A stretch of 44,149 nucleotides of DNA from CAYPIE01 sp964410665 (GCA_964410665.1 CAYPIE010000050.1:1-44149); one strand, 5' to 3'; shown: positions 35,101 through 43,320, counted from the stretch's first letter. Made by a program: numbers and translations. Notes: a model not told the origin generated them from the letters alone.

Positions 35101-35265
35101 CACTGAGGGGGGCGCTGGGGCGGCTGGGTTGGTCGGATCTAGGGGAGGAGCTTCGAGGAGCTGCTTCCAGGTTGCCAAAGGGATGGCATCACTGGGCTCC
35201 TTGGACCGCGTGGCCAGGGCAGTGTCCGCAGTCACAGCCGGATCTCGTGGATCACGCTGCGTCAT
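32182..35265 (-). CDS. SF1 helicase-like ATPase with long coiled-coil insert
   Basis: 1027 residues from ATG 35265 (AGGA 6 nt upstream). Walker A is AGPPGTGKT (about residues 123-130), followed by QCLAQGEKVLYLAGYPSSLD as in Upf1/Dna2-type SF1 proteins. A Gln/Arg/Glu-rich coiled-coil of about 300 residues follows. The Walker B region is FDLLIVDDARELTDSEF, with DDAR instead of the usual DEA(S/T/A). C-terminal helicase-like blocks include TATFSTQVQVLRHSL and QARRRLILVGDP. Inference: a nucleic-acid translocase or ATPase in repair or RNA metabolism. The substrate is unknown. The altered motif II makes full helicase activity uncertain. Confidence 0.8.
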   Translation of the reverse strand: MTQRDPRDPAVTADTALATRSKEPSDAIPLATWKQLLEAPPLDPTNPAAPAPPSVNGASDHDPVATGDRVRRFLDQLADPHFRLNLPGFTTPSQHLQDTQLDPAQQWTVLRALASPDLFLLAGPPGTGKTRVCLEVIRQCLAQGEKVLYLAGYPSSLDQVLSALTQEPAVFQLRCLGRDEPVEQLSAASQRFIWPVLNAELPGRLEASIDAQIVELMREHQCLHQFDALMQQGLEVIATQRNAANDLQDIAADRKEVETRLTARLAEVLTCEATEPLHPHDQKLRIAQDHSSAEQDRLNRSRREAEVKQAEWQRQAAELTCKLEELRSTQQRRREAGLFSGEFWKRLVAGDGAASVTELETQLAQLETQIVSLDEELQRRSAEQTLAAQTWTAAQDAWAQTEQQHQLETIQRKEDRCQSIQAQAQQDWQLLSRQLESLGFTQLPEVLDPRALTRLETQRSERQCRLQEQRSQLEACRQRVHAQPKAVCERYRQHINLVVGSISSPLSDPYFGDATVRDRGFDLLIVDDARELTDSEFMQAARLARRWLLIADETLETLDEMLLEVPTAGSNPGRESGRSRGPSRGSRGTPRTRTRVNATIMARLWQSLHLDYWGHEPDGRLCCRLHRLLPEQRGALETESVADHPEIELRIFTSEGGDPLLAEVVFPGSMPLAEAKAFLFRELGELTIAAPAMSTHWQVVNTGLMYELYPCDHRNVNRIELEPGVWEWVHGPERNRRLTSHTCRLEFDLAQGWDRARAEAWLEEQAGNWKRRRASRLTTLYQQAPGLVRLCRELIERPDWSYPEGRSPGPSSSVFEFVPVPPQQGRRGEIVIPRVGAGLECDLRHGPSRDQLPDELKRLLPRQGYVNLEEAKILLDQLEALLAAGAKGIGVTATFSTQVQVLRHSLKARPSLAAQAERFTLLPPMELLGRPVEILLMGLTRSHPAHAVPHAEKPTLPFQLMCQARRRLILVGDPGGLNRRSTWQGSLDFFDERQALLERTWIQGLIQQLRGQHSSPRSDQRRHNRRR

Positions 35266-35694
35266 TGCCATTCCTCGACTCAACCGTGCGGGGCATCTCG
35301 GACCGTGATCGGCATTCCTTTCGGATTCGTAAAGTGGAGAGGCGTTGGGAGGGCGTAAACGGTTCAAGGTAATCTGAAGGGAACACGAGCAAGATGCAAG
35401 AGAAATTTTGTTGAGAAACCTGAGAGAGTAGGGGCCCAGCGAGACTCACGGTTGCGAGAACAGGTTCGGGTTGGCAAAATCGAGCGCCCCAGCAGGACGA
35501 TATGCCCGGTGACTCACGTTGCTTTGCCTGACCTTTGCTCCCGGACATCCTGAGTCCCCGCCGTAGCATGGTGGAAACGGCGGCCACCGTTTCGGAACCC
35601 CGTAGAAACGAGCTTCGTACACATGTAGACATTCAGGGTAGCATGAGCTCCAGACGAACACAATGTTCCCAAGTTCTCAACGGTCACGGGCTAT
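35266..35694. other. Intergenic region, nothing recognised
   Basis: About 430 bases between two minus-strand genes. It should contain the promoter of the helicase gene. Small open frames lack ribosome binding sites and protein-like composition. No repeat or RNA gene is visible. Confidence 0.4.
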
Positions 35695-37242
35695 TCAGGG
35701 AGACGGAGTGTAGCTGACGATGTCCATCCGGGGCTTGGTCATCACAACCCGCAGTACAGGCAGCATCGGCAACATCGAACGAGTCTCATACCACGAGTGA
35801 GCGGCGATTTTCAGATGCCCTGGCCCCACCGAACCTTGCCCCAAGGTCGCATCCAGAGCCAACCACTGTCCATCGATCCATACCTCGGTCCACATGTGAT
35901 AAGCCATGGTCGGCCTGGGCCGCTGATCGACATAGATCAAGCCCACTGCCGTTCGCGATGGTACATCCGCTGCCCGACACATGGCTGCGGTGAGCATCGC
36001 AAACTCCGAACAGTCGCCCCGTAGGGTTCGTGCCACATGATCGGCGGTGGCCATGGCCTCCGTGACGGCAAAAGACCGCATATTCCGGTTGACCCAGCGC
36101 TCGATCCGGCGAGCCTTGTCCCACGGGGTGCTGGCATCACCAATGGCCTGCTTGGCCAATGCGCGGACCTGCGGATCATCGCTATTGATGAAGTAATTAC
36201 TAACGCGGAATTCTTTGCCAATTTCCTCGGGATTCGCCTGAGCGACCGGTTCGCGGAGTGCCTTAATGGTGATCATCAAGCTGCCATCGTCTTGCTTTTG
36301 GACGTACTGCCGAGCATCGCTGGCAAACAACGAAACAGCGTTCTCGTCGGCCTGGGTCGGCTCGACCTTGAGTCGAATTTGCGCCTGGCGATGAATGTTC
36401 GGCACAGAATGGCCCAGTGGAATTGACTGTGCAAAAATATCCGGAGGCGGCGCGGCAGCACTTCCTGGGGCGAGGGCCAGTTGCTTGGTCGAACGCACCA
36501 GTGTCATCTCTCCGAGGCCTGGGATGTCCGCGCGGGAGCCGATGATCTGGTAGCTGTCCGGATCGCACCAAATCGTGGAGGTCGGTAGCTGAACCTGTTG
36601 GATTTTCTCGGGGGTGGCCTCGACGCGAAGAAGTTTCTGAGCGGGGCGGCCTGGGAGACTGACTGGTTCCACTTGCCCGACTTTGAGGGTAATGGTCACT
36701 GGGAAGCTAACCGTGGGTTCAAAGTAGGTATAGCTCAGGGTACTGCCAGGGGCAGGCTTGTTCTCAGCAAGAAAATGCGTTTCACCGGCCAGGCCAATGA
36801 ACTCGGGCTTCCAGGCAATCGTTTTCTGGTTGGATACGGGTCCCTCGACCTGGATCCGCATACGGTTGCCATCGACTTCTCCACGCAGTGCCATGGTCTG
36901 TTGCTGGCCCAAACCTTGCTGCATGAAAACCGCCTGGACCTGGCCGGACGGCGATTCTTCAGACCCAGTCAGCACACGGAGTCGGACCCGCTGGTCACCT
37001 CGGCGGATCTGCAACCGCAATTCCTTCGTAGCACGAAGGACGGACTGGTCACCTTGATGAAGGGATTCAATGCGCGTGTGCATCGAGCCGGCCTTGGCCA
37101 TGCCAAAATAGGCGCTTTCCCAAATTTCCTCAAGAATTTTGGGTGCTGGGGAGTCCGTCTGGGCCTGGGAAGTTGCACCGAAGAGCAAAGCACTGGCAAG
37201 CAGGGGAAGGCCAAAAAGCCAGCGAAAAAAGTCTCGAAACAT
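35695..37242 (-). CDS. Secreted transglutaminase-like protein
   Basis: 515 residues from ATG 37242 with a signal peptide (FFRWLFGLPLLASALLFGAT). The C-terminal transglutaminase-like core has the Cys-His-Asp triad: Cys411 (LRGDCSEFA), His449 (MAYHMWTEVW) and Asp464 (LALDATLGQ). The N-terminal about 300 residues are beta-rich and of unknown family. Bacterial members of this fold are usually peptidases or amidases acting outside the cytoplasm. GAGGA precedes the ATG; the longer frame to 37530 adds a non-signal leader and is rejected. Confidence 0.85.
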   Translation of the reverse strand: MFRDFFRWLFGLPLLASALLFGATSQAQTDSPAPKILEEIWESAYFGMAKAGSMHTRIESLHQGDQSVLRATKELRLQIRRGDQRVRLRVLTGSEESPSGQVQAVFMQQGLGQQQTMALRGEVDGNRMRIQVEGPVSNQKTIAWKPEFIGLAGETHFLAENKPAPGSTLSYTYFEPTVSFPVTITLKVGQVEPVSLPGRPAQKLLRVEATPEKIQQVQLPTSTIWCDPDSYQIIGSRADIPGLGEMTLVRSTKQLALAPGSAAAPPPDIFAQSIPLGHSVPNIHRQAQIRLKVEPTQADENAVSLFASDARQYVQKQDDGSLMITIKALREPVAQANPEEIGKEFRVSNYFINSDDPQVRALAKQAIGDASTPWDKARRIERWVNRNMRSFAVTEAMATADHVARTLRGDCSEFAMLTAAMCRAADVPSRTAVGLIYVDQRPRPTMAYHMWTEVWIDGQWLALDATLGQGSVGPGHLKIAAHSWYETRSMLPMLPVLRVVMTKPRMDIVSYTPSP

Positions 37243-37601
37243 AAGTGTCCTCACACGCGCACGCGTCAAGGTGGGAGGGGGATCGGTGCAGCAGAAGGGT
37301 GATCGGTTCGATGTCGCCGACATCCGCATTAAAATGCGGTGTTTCCTTGCGAAAGGCAACCCCGGCTCTGCGAAAAACGCCCGATCAGAATTGCTCGGCC
37401 GGCCGTGGTAGCAAGGCAAACCCGTGGAAACCGAAAATTCCTTTACGCCGGGCCTTTGGGGGTTGCCCGATGCGTAAAATGAGTTGTTGTCACGCGACCG
37501 AGGCCAAAGTGGCGAACTATAGTTGAGCAACCTGAGCGGATGTGTGCGGTCTCTCGGTCTAGCTTACGGAACCCACGGGTTAATTCAATTGAGAGGTAAA
37601 C

Positions 37602-38228
37602 GTGCATTCTCTCTCGAACCATCCGCAAGCGTCCGCTTTTTCAGGACCTCTTAGCGAGGCTGTTCGCCCCGCTGACCCAAACAGTCCAGCCTTCCACGAA
37701 GGTTATCGGATCACTCGTGCGAAAACGCCCGGTCAATTCGAGCGCCTACCCCTTTTGCGGGCTGCGATTGCTGTCGAGCGTGGACTTGCAGTGCTCTTGG
37801 ATTGCCTTGAACCATTGGGCGACATGGTCCATGTGATTCTTGAGAGCAGTCATTCCCAGGCCAGTGGCAAGCATGTCGATCTTCGTCGTGATCTGATTGA
37901 TCGTCCCGTTTTGGCCAGTTACCTGTGCGAATTTGAGGAATTGCTGTTACGCGATGGCTGTACAGGGATCGCGGTGGTTGCCACGGAAGCACCCTTGGAA
38001 GTCCAGTTTGATGAGCACAAATTGATATACGTTTATGGAGATGACTTACGCCCCTTTCGACGGGTGCTGCGTCATCATGGTATTGCCAAGCGGCCAGGGA
38101 TGCCGCTGATCACCGAAGTAGATCACTTGCACTACAGTACCCCAGTTTACGCCGATGCTTTCGAAGAGCTGGCCTATCGACTGGGAGTGGTCGACTACCA
38201 TCGAATCCTGACCGACGAAAATTTCTAA
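37602..38228 (+). CDS. Conserved hypothetical protein, 208 aa
   Basis: Start GTG 37602 has GAGAGG 5 nt upstream. The protein is soluble, with no signal peptide or membrane segment. Recognisable stretches are EELLLRDGCTGIAVVATEAP, VQFDEHKLIYVYGDDLRPF and DHLHYSTPVYADAFEELAYR. I do not recognise the family. It precedes pdxJ by 60 nt on the same strand, but a T-run hairpin lies between. Confidence 0.7.
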   Translation: MHSLSNHPQASAFSGPLSEAVRPADPNSPAFHEGYRITRAKTPGQFERLPLLRAAIAVERGLAVLLDCLEPLGDMVHVILESSHSQASGKHVDLRRDLIDRPVLASYLCEFEELLLRDGCTGIAVVATEAPLEVQFDEHKLIYVYGDDLRPFRRVLRHHGIAKRPGMPLITEVDHLHYSTPVYADAFEELAYRLGVVDYHRILTDENF

Positions 38229-38238
38229 GCGCCTGCCC

Positions 38239-38263
38239 CTGGGAATCCAGCCCTTTTTTTTTT
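38239..38263 (+). terminator. Possible intrinsic terminator
   Basis: A short CTGG-GAAT-CCAG hairpin (38239-38250) is followed by three C and ten T (38254-38263). The stem is only 4 bp, so termination would be weak; the T-run is nonetheless the longest in the window. It lies between the hypothetical gene and pdxJ. Confidence 0.4.
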
Positions 38264-38288
38264 AGTTCTTGAATTACGAGATCCCTGC

Positions 38289-39023
38289 ATGCTTCGACTT
38301 GGGGTAAACATCGATCATGTCGCCACCGTCCGTCAGGCGCGGCGTGCTCGCGATCCGGAGCCAGTGGCGGCCGCAGTGCTTGCTTTGCTCGGTGGGGCCG
38401 ATGGTATTACGATTCACCTCCGCGAGGATCGCCGGCATATCCAAGATCGCGACCTGCACCTGCTGCGACAGGCAGTGCCGCAACGCTTGAACCTGGAAAT
38501 GGCTGCGGTCGACGAAATCGTGGAGCTTGCCTGTCAGGTTCGCCCCGATGAGGCGACGCTGGTGCCCGAACGTCGTGAAGAATTGACCACGGAAGGGGGG
38601 CTGGATGTTCTGGCCAACCATGACACGGTGGCCAATGCGGTCGAGCGACTGCTCCGTACAGATATCCAGGTGTCGCTGTTTATCGACCCGAACCCAGCTC
38701 AAATTGATATGGCCAAGCGGTTCGGTGCCCAAGCGGTCGAGCTGCAAACGGCGAGTTACTCCGAGGCGATCGGCACCCAGGAAATTGAACAACAGCTCAG
38801 CATCCTCCGCGAGGCGTCCAGCCACGCCCGCAAGCTCGGCCTGCATGTGCATATGGGGCATGGCTTGAACTACGAGAATGTCCAGGCCGTTACGGCGATC
38901 CCTGAGGTGGAAGAGCTTAATATCGGTCACAGCATTGTATCGCGGGCGATCTTGGTCGGGATGGAGCGAGCCGTTCGCGACATGAAGCAACTGATGCTGA
39001 TGGCTCGGGCGGCGGCCCGCTAG
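38289..39023 (+). CDS. pdxJ: Pyridoxine 5'-phosphate synthase
   Basis: 244 residues. It condenses 1-deoxyxylulose phosphate and 3-amino-2-oxopropyl phosphate to pyridoxine 5'-phosphate. Typical blocks: LRLGVNIDHVATVRQARR, ADGITIHLREDRRHIQDRDL, LVPERREELTTEGGLDV, HMGHGLNYENV and EELNIGHSIVSRAILVGM. Length is standard for the family. Confidence 0.96.
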   Translation: MLRLGVNIDHVATVRQARRARDPEPVAAAVLALLGGADGITIHLREDRRHIQDRDLHLLRQAVPQRLNLEMAAVDEIVELACQVRPDEATLVPERREELTTEGGLDVLANHDTVANAVERLLRTDIQVSLFIDPNPAQIDMAKRFGAQAVELQTASYSEAIGTQEIEQQLSILREASSHARKLGLHVHMGHGLNYENVQAVTAIPEVEELNIGHSIVSRAILVGMERAVRDMKQLMLMARAAAR

Positions 39024-39030
39024 AGAATCG

Positions 39031-40086
39031 TTACTCTTCGTCCGCACGTTCTGGACGCAATCCTCGAATCACGCTGCCCGCTCGCCACATCTCGCTCTCA
39101 GCAATGGCTTTGAGCTCTTGTTCAAGTTGGTCCCGGTAGTCAGGATGGCTGTTGGCTTCAAGCACCCGCCGGGTTTCCTCGCCCGCAGCCACCTTTTTGT
39201 ACAATTCTTCAAACACAGGCTTTGCCGCGTCGCGGAAGCGGGTGAACCAGTCCAAGGCCCCCCGCTGGGCGGTGGTCGAGCAGTTGGCGTACATCCAATC
39301 CATCCCCTTCTCGGCAATGAGCGGGTAAAGGCTCTGGGTCGCTTCCTCGACCGTTTCGTTGAATGCCTCGGAAGGACTGTGACCGTGCTCGCGCAGGACC
39401 TCATACTGGGCCAGCCACAGGCCGTAGATGGCCCCCATCAAGACTCCCCTCTCGCCGGTGAGGTCGCTAAATACTTCCTTCTGAAAGGTCGTCTCGAACA
39501 GATAACCCGAGCCGATGGCCATCCCTAGGGCCAGACAGCGATCGCGGGCTCGACCGGTCGCATCCTGATGGACGGCAAAGCTGGAGTTGATCCCCCGCCC
39601 CTCGAGGAAGTGACGCCGCACGGTGGTCCCCGAGCCCTTGGGGGCGACCAGGATCACATCGATGTCCGGCGGCGGCACTACTCCTGTCTGGTCGGAGTAG
39701 ACCAGCGCAAAGCCGTGCGAGAAGTACAACGCTTTGCCAGGGGTCAGGTACGGCTTCAGAGTAGGCCACTGGTCTTTCTGGCCAGCGTCGGAGAGCAAAT
39801 ACTGCAAAATGGTTCCCTTGGCCGCGGCTTCTTCCAAGGGCATCAGCGTCGCACCCGGCTTCCAACCATCCTGCTCGGCGAGCTGCCAGGTCTTGCTCCC
39901 AGGCCTCTGGCCGACGATGACATTGACCCCATTATCCTTCATGTTCAGCGACTGCCCGCGGCCCTGCACACCATAGCCGAGGACAGCGACGACCTCGTCT
40001 TTGAGGATCTCCCGCACCTTCTCGGGGGGATAGTCGGCTCGCTCGATGGCATATTCTAGGGTGTCGCCGATTTTCATCTCGCGCAT
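39031..40086 (-). CDS. ilvC: Ketol-acid reductoisomerase
   Basis: 351 residues. It converts acetolactate to dihydroxyisovalerate in branched-chain amino acid synthesis, using NADPH and Mg. The nucleotide site is AVLGYGVQGRGQSLNMKDNG, then VNVIVGQRPGS. This wording resembles the fungal/Bacteroidetes-type class I enzymes more than E. coli. Metal-binding residues are expected in the C-terminal part around SDLTGERGVLMGAIYGLW. GGAGGAG precedes the ATG. It is divergent from marR, with a large operator between them. Convergent pdxJ ends 7 nt away. Confidence 0.95.
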   Translation of the reverse strand: MREMKIGDTLEYAIERADYPPEKVREILKDEVVAVLGYGVQGRGQSLNMKDNGVNVIVGQRPGSKTWQLAEQDGWKPGATLMPLEEAAAKGTILQYLLSDAGQKDQWPTLKPYLTPGKALYFSHGFALVYSDQTGVVPPPDIDVILVAPKGSGTTVRRHFLEGRGINSSFAVHQDATGRARDRCLALGMAIGSGYLFETTFQKEVFSDLTGERGVLMGAIYGLWLAQYEVLREHGHSPSEAFNETVEEATQSLYPLIAEKGMDWMYANCSTTAQRGALDWFTRFRDAAKPVFEELYKKVAAGEETRRVLEANSHPDYRDQLEQELKAIAESEMWRAGSVIRGLRPERADEE

Positions 40087-40149
40087 GGCACTCCTCCTCG
40101 GAAGTGGGGGTTCAAGTAGGCAACGCTGGCGGTACGATAGCTGGGATAT

Positions 40150-40180
40150 ATCTTTACGTCAAGATACTTGACGTAAAGAT
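40150..40180. promoter_or_regulatory. Near-symmetric operator upstream of marR
   Basis: Perfect 14-bp arms ATCTTTACGTCAAG (40150-40163) and CTTGACGTAAAGAT (40167-40180) with a 3-nt spacer. The 10-mer AAGATACTTG also occurs twice in tandem (40161-40170, 40176-40185). This is the kind of site a dimeric MarR protein binds. It lies 22 nt before the marR start and 63 nt before the divergent ilvC start. Confidence 0.85.
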
Positions 40181-40202
40181 ACTTGCTACTAAAATATCCT
40201 GC

Positions 40203-40715
40203 ATGCACGAAGATGCCATCGATCGCTTGATTCGCCGTTGGGGAGAAATCTATCCCGACCTAGACGCCTCGGCATTGCATTTGGTGGGGCGGGTGCTGGT
40301 CCTTGCAGAGTTGCTTGACCGGGGAGTCCATCAAGCGCTGGCGCGGGAGAAGCTGACGCTCGGGCAGTTTGATATTCTGGCCACTTTACGCCGCGAAGAT
40401 GCTACCGGTGGGCTCAGCCCGGGGCAGCTGCTCAAAAGTGTGATGCTCTCCTCGGGGGGCATGACCAGTCGCCTGGACCGTTTGGAGAATGCGGGACTGA
40501 TCGTGCGAACCGCCGACCCGCAAGATCGCCGCGGCGTGGTGGTTCATCTCACCCCGAGGGGACGAGCGACCATTGACCGGGCCACGGCGGTCCGCTTTGC
40601 CCAAGCGCGGGAATCGCTGCCGGCGTTGTCGTCGGTTGAACAAGACATGTTGGCGGGTCTGTTACGGCGCTGGCTGTGTGCGCTGACTCAGGAAGGGGTG
40701 AATGCTTCGAGTTGA
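40203..40715 (+). CDS. MarR-family transcriptional regulator
   Basis: 170 residues from ATG 40203. It has the winged-helix pattern LTLGQFDILATLRREDATGG, then LLKSVMLSSGGMTSRLDRLE and the wing IVRTADPQDRRGVVVHLTPRG. Dimerisation helices flank it. The palindrome just upstream strongly suggests autorepression. The ligand and other targets are unknown. The longer frame to 40104 runs through the operator and is rejected. Confidence 0.92.
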   Translation: MHEDAIDRLIRRWGEIYPDLDASALHLVGRVLVLAELLDRGVHQALAREKLTLGQFDILATLRREDATGGLSPGQLLKSVMLSSGGMTSRLDRLENAGLIVRTADPQDRRGVVVHLTPRGRATIDRATAVRFAQARESLPALSSVEQDMLAGLLRRWLCALTQEGVNASS

Positions 40716-40722
40716 GCAGCGG

Positions 40723-40986
40723 TTAGCCGTCAACCACATCCTCGAGCCGCGAGATGGCCACTACCTCGGCCCGAAAAATGAGCACACGTTTGCGATTCCG
40801 TTTGACCCCAGTGGCTCGGGACTCGGCGACATAGATCTCCCGAGTCGTATCGGTATCGCGTAGGTCATGGAAGTCAGCATTTCGTAGTGACAGGAAATGC
40901 TCATCGAAACCGATGAGTTTGCCCATGCAGACAAAAGTGCTCTGCAGGTCGATCACCACGATCTGGTTGAGAAGCTCATCGAGCAT
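40723..40986 (-). CDS. Sm-like (LSm-fold) protein
   Basis: 87 residues from ATG 40986 (GCGGAG upstream). The pattern LLNQIVVIDLQSTFVCMGKL, IGFDEHFLSLRNADFHDL and KRVLIFRAEVVAISRLED matches the five-stranded Sm fold, in which Sm1 is followed by a variable loop and the Sm2 strand. It may bind RNA or be a structural domain; it is not a typical Hfq. It is convergent with marR, 7 nt away. Confidence 0.6.
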   Translation of the reverse strand: MLDELLNQIVVIDLQSTFVCMGKLIGFDEHFLSLRNADFHDLRDTDTTREIYVAESRATGVKRNRKRVLIFRAEVVAISRLEDVVDG

Positions 40987-41277
40987 GGGGTTCTCCGCTC
41001 GGTCCACCTTGGTAGTCGATAGACAGATCCTGTCCCAATCGAATCAGACCGTTGCCCCTCTTGGGGCAGGACTCGATCTGATGGATCAGTCGCTCTGAGA
41101 GCCCGTCGATCCCCAGATACCCCCGGATGGCGCACTGGCCATGACGGCGAGGGGATCGGTGTCACCCCCCAGAAAGATGACGTGGCAGCGGTCTGGTCAA
41201 ATGCCTCTGGCGGCAGGACAAAGCTGGCGATGGCTGTCACCAGTGACTCACGAAACGCCTCTCGAGGCTTCGTGCCA

Positions 41278-41514
41278 TCAGGGCACCGCCTCAAGGTACT
41301 GCACCTCAGGTATGCGCTGAGTCAATTCTTGTTCGAGGCCCATCAGGACGGTCATCAGGGTGTTGGGGCAACTGGTACAGACCTCGCCGAGGCGGAGCGA
41401 GAGAATGCCATCCTGTAAGTCCACCACCTCGATCGCTGCGCCATCGAGTTCCAGGGCGGGAGCGATCTCCTCGGCCAGGAGCTTGCGGATGTGTTCGAGT
41501 CCATCGTCATGCAT
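41278..41514 (-). CDS. NifU C-terminal-domain iron-sulfur scaffold protein
   Basis: 78 residues from ATG 41514. It is a stand-alone NifU C-terminal domain: IRKLLAEEIAPALELDGAAI followed by GEVCTSCPNTLMTVLMGLEQ, with a CxxC pair, and IPEVQYLEAVP. Such proteins carry Fe-S clusters for delivery to targets. It is divergent from ssrA. Upstream sequence in the same frame to 41886 is the antisense of ssrA and is not coding. Confidence 0.9.
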   Translation of the reverse strand: MHDDGLEHIRKLLAEEIAPALELDGAAIEVVDLQDGILSLRLGEVCTSCPNTLMTVLMGLEQELTQRIPEVQYLEAVP

Positions 41515-41538
41515 GCGTCTAGCTTCCTTGGGCTCGGC

Positions 41539-41569
41539 TTGATTTCGGGACACTGGTTCCCTGTATAAT
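41539..41569 (+). promoter_or_regulatory. Promoter of ssrA
   Basis: A perfect -10 box TATAAT (41564-41569) with a TTGATT -35 candidate (41539-41544) at 19-nt spacing. The mature tmRNA 5' end lies about 28 nt after the -10, leaving a short leader for RNase P removal. Confidence 0.6.
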
Positions 41570-41597
41570 ATAGGAGTGCATCCGCACCAACCGCATC

Positions 41598-41971
41598 GGG
41601 GGCGATCTGGTATCGACCGGGTAGATGAAGTGCTGGGTGGCGTGTCGTGGTTGATCAGCTGGCCACGTAAAAAGCTGATCGCACCAATAACTGCAGAACC
41701 GCAGTTGACTCTGGCTGCGTGATTTAACGCAACCCCGGTCCCGGGACTTTCGGCCCGAGAGGTTCCGATCCGGTTGTTAATTCGGGCTGGCGTTCGCTTG
41801 AGGTCGCAAGGCTGATTCGGTGGCGGCGAACGTGAGACTTTCTGACCGATAGTGGCGCTCGAGCCCTGCTTGGCGGGATCGAGCACTGCGAAAACTTAAA
41901 TAGTCAAGCTACACACGTAGATGCCCGCATGGAAGTGCCACGGGACGCGGGTTCGATTCCCGCCGCCTCCA
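41598..41971 (+). ncRNA. ssrA: Transfer-messenger RNA
   Basis: The 5' end GGGGGCGATCTGGTATCGAC pairs with 3' CGCCTCC (41964-41970) to form the acceptor stem with one G-U pair. The T-arm GGGTTCGATTCCC precedes the 3' end; CCA is not encoded. The tag frame resumes at GCA 41681, after GATC, and reads APITAEPQLTLAA then TGA (41720-41722). The LAA ending is the usual degradation signal. Total about 374 nt, normal size. The 3' end is the attachment site of an integrated element whose integrase overlaps it. Confidence 0.95.
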
Positions 41972-43247
41972 CTGAAGCATCTTCCATGCCGGAAGATGTC
42001 ATGACAGGACAAGACTCGTCATAACCCTCGCTCCGGCGAGGGTTTGGCGTTTCTGGATCTTCTTCATCGTCGGGACAACTCGCGTCACCAGAAGTCGGGT
42101 TTTGCCCGTCTGGGCCGCGCGAGATGCTCCATATATGCTCCAGGCTCAGCCGCTCGAGCGCCTTGGCTTGCTCCTCGATGTTGACGTGCGTGTACCGCAT
42201 CGTCATCCGAACATCCGAGTGACGGGCCAGCTCACGAGCCTCGGTCAACGACGCTCCATTACGCAACAGCTCCGTGATGTGCGTGTGCCGCCCGGCGGCA
42301 TGGAAGTCGGCAATGCCGTCTTGGTTCTCGTACGGAATCTTCACGCGCTCCAGGTCCTTCTTGACCATCAGCCAAGTCCGCCGTTTCTCCAACTTGGGAA
42401 ACAGATGCTGCTTGTCCGTGTGGCCTTCGAGCCAACCTCGAAGCTCGGCCACCAACTCCGGGTGGAGCGGCAGGACGTCACGCCGGCGGTGTTTCGAGCA
42501 CGCCGCATCGACTGTAACCGTGGCCGGATTCGCGTCGAGGTCGAAGCTATTGGGCGTCAGCGAGGCAATCTCCTTCCGACGCAAACCCGTCATGTAGGAG
42601 AGCAGGTAAATCCGGGCTCGCTCCTCCCCGCTGTAGCATTGGATTTCCTGCTTACTTTCCTTAGCCGATTTTACGAGCCTCGCGAACTCGTCCGACGTCA
42701 GCGCCCGGCGACGATGCCGCACGTCGACTTCGGTATTCAGCCGCTTCATCCCCACCAGCGGATTGGCGGCGATTCGCTTGGTGGCCACCAGCCAATTGCA
42801 AAACGAGTCGATCGCTTGGAGGTAGTGATTGTATGTCCGGTGGCCAATCTCCCCCTCGCTCACTAGCTCCGAGAGATAGTACTCGACTGCCTCCGGCTCG
42901 ATTTCGCTGATCGACGTCGCACCAATGCCGTTTACGACGCGACGCGTCCGGCTCATTGTGAGCGTGATATGCTTCGGGCTGTTTTTGCGAAGCGCTTGCT
43001 CGAAAGCGTCCAAATGCGTCCGAATCTCGGCTTTTGAATGCTCCGCCCGTTTTTCGTCGGCAGGATCGATCAGGCCCTTAGCCCGGAGCATTTCTTCATG
43101 CTCGATTTTCGCCGCTAGCTGCTCGGTCAGGGCCTTGTCGGTCAGCCCCTTACGCCTGCGTCTTTTCCCTCGCCAGTCCGTGTATTCGATCCAGTATCTG
43201 GCATGTCGTTTTCCCTTATCCGGTCCGCGTTTGAAAATGCTGGCCAT
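41904..43247 (-). CDS. Tyrosine recombinase (integrase)
   Basis: 447 residues. An Arm/SAM-like N-terminal domain precedes the catalytic domain, with Arg223 (TGLRRKEI), a HAAGRH block (Arg320), His343 (LARHSD) and nucleophile Tyr352 (RYTHV). Variation in the HxxR box is the only unusual feature. The last 22 codons are antisense to the tmRNA 3' end, and give the C-terminus EPASRGTSMRASTCVA. This overlap is typical of integrases that lie at their own attachment site. It probably carries out integration and, with the adjacent excisionase-like protein, excision. Confidence 0.92.
   Translation of the reverse strand: MASIFKRGPDKGKRHARYWIEYTDWRGKRRRRKGLTDKALTEQLAAKIEHEEMLRAKGLIDPADEKRAEHSKAEIRTHLDAFEQALRKNSPKHITLTMSRTRRVVNGIGATSISEIEPEAVEYYLSELVSEGEIGHRTYNHYLQAIDSFCNWLVATKRIAANPLVGMKRLNTEVDVRHRRRALTSDEFARLVKSAKESKQEIQCYSGEERARIYLLSYMTGLRRKEIASLTPNSFDLDANPATVTVDAACSKHRRRDVLPLHPELVAELRGWLEGHTDKQHLFPKLEKRRTWLMVKKDLERVKIPYENQDGIADFHAAGRHTHITELLRNGASLTEARELARHSDVRMTMRYTHVNIEEQAKALERLSLEHIWSISRGPDGQNPTSGDASCPDDEEDPETPNPRRSEGYDESCPVMTSSGMEDASVEAAGIEPASRGTSMRASTCVA
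41951..41971. other. Probable attachment site at the ssrA 3' end
   Basis: The integrase gene ends inside the tmRNA 3' end, and the adjoining sequence is an element with its own excisionase-like gene. The T-arm/acceptor half of ssrA is a known integration target. No second copy of this sequence is present in the window, so the far attachment site lies beyond the right edge. Confidence 0.6.
41978..41998. repeat. Perfect 8-bp hairpin next to ssrA
   Basis: CATCTTCC and GGAAGATG flank a 5-nt loop. It lies 7 nt after the tmRNA 3' end. It may help 3' processing or belong to the attachment region. No T-run follows. Confidence 0.6.
42023..42044 (+). terminator. Possible terminator of ssrA
   Basis: A 9-bp perfect stem AACCCTCGC/GCGAGGGTT with a TCCG tetraloop, reading downstream of ssrA on the plus strand. 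Only a short T-run follows. It lies inside the antisense integrase gene, so it would be supplied by the element. Confidence 0.45.
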
Positions 43248-43320
43248 ACTACTGCGGCCCTTTCATGTTTGGCTTGCTCTCGGGCGTTCCCTTTCCACCA
43301 GAGCCAGCAACACCATCAAC

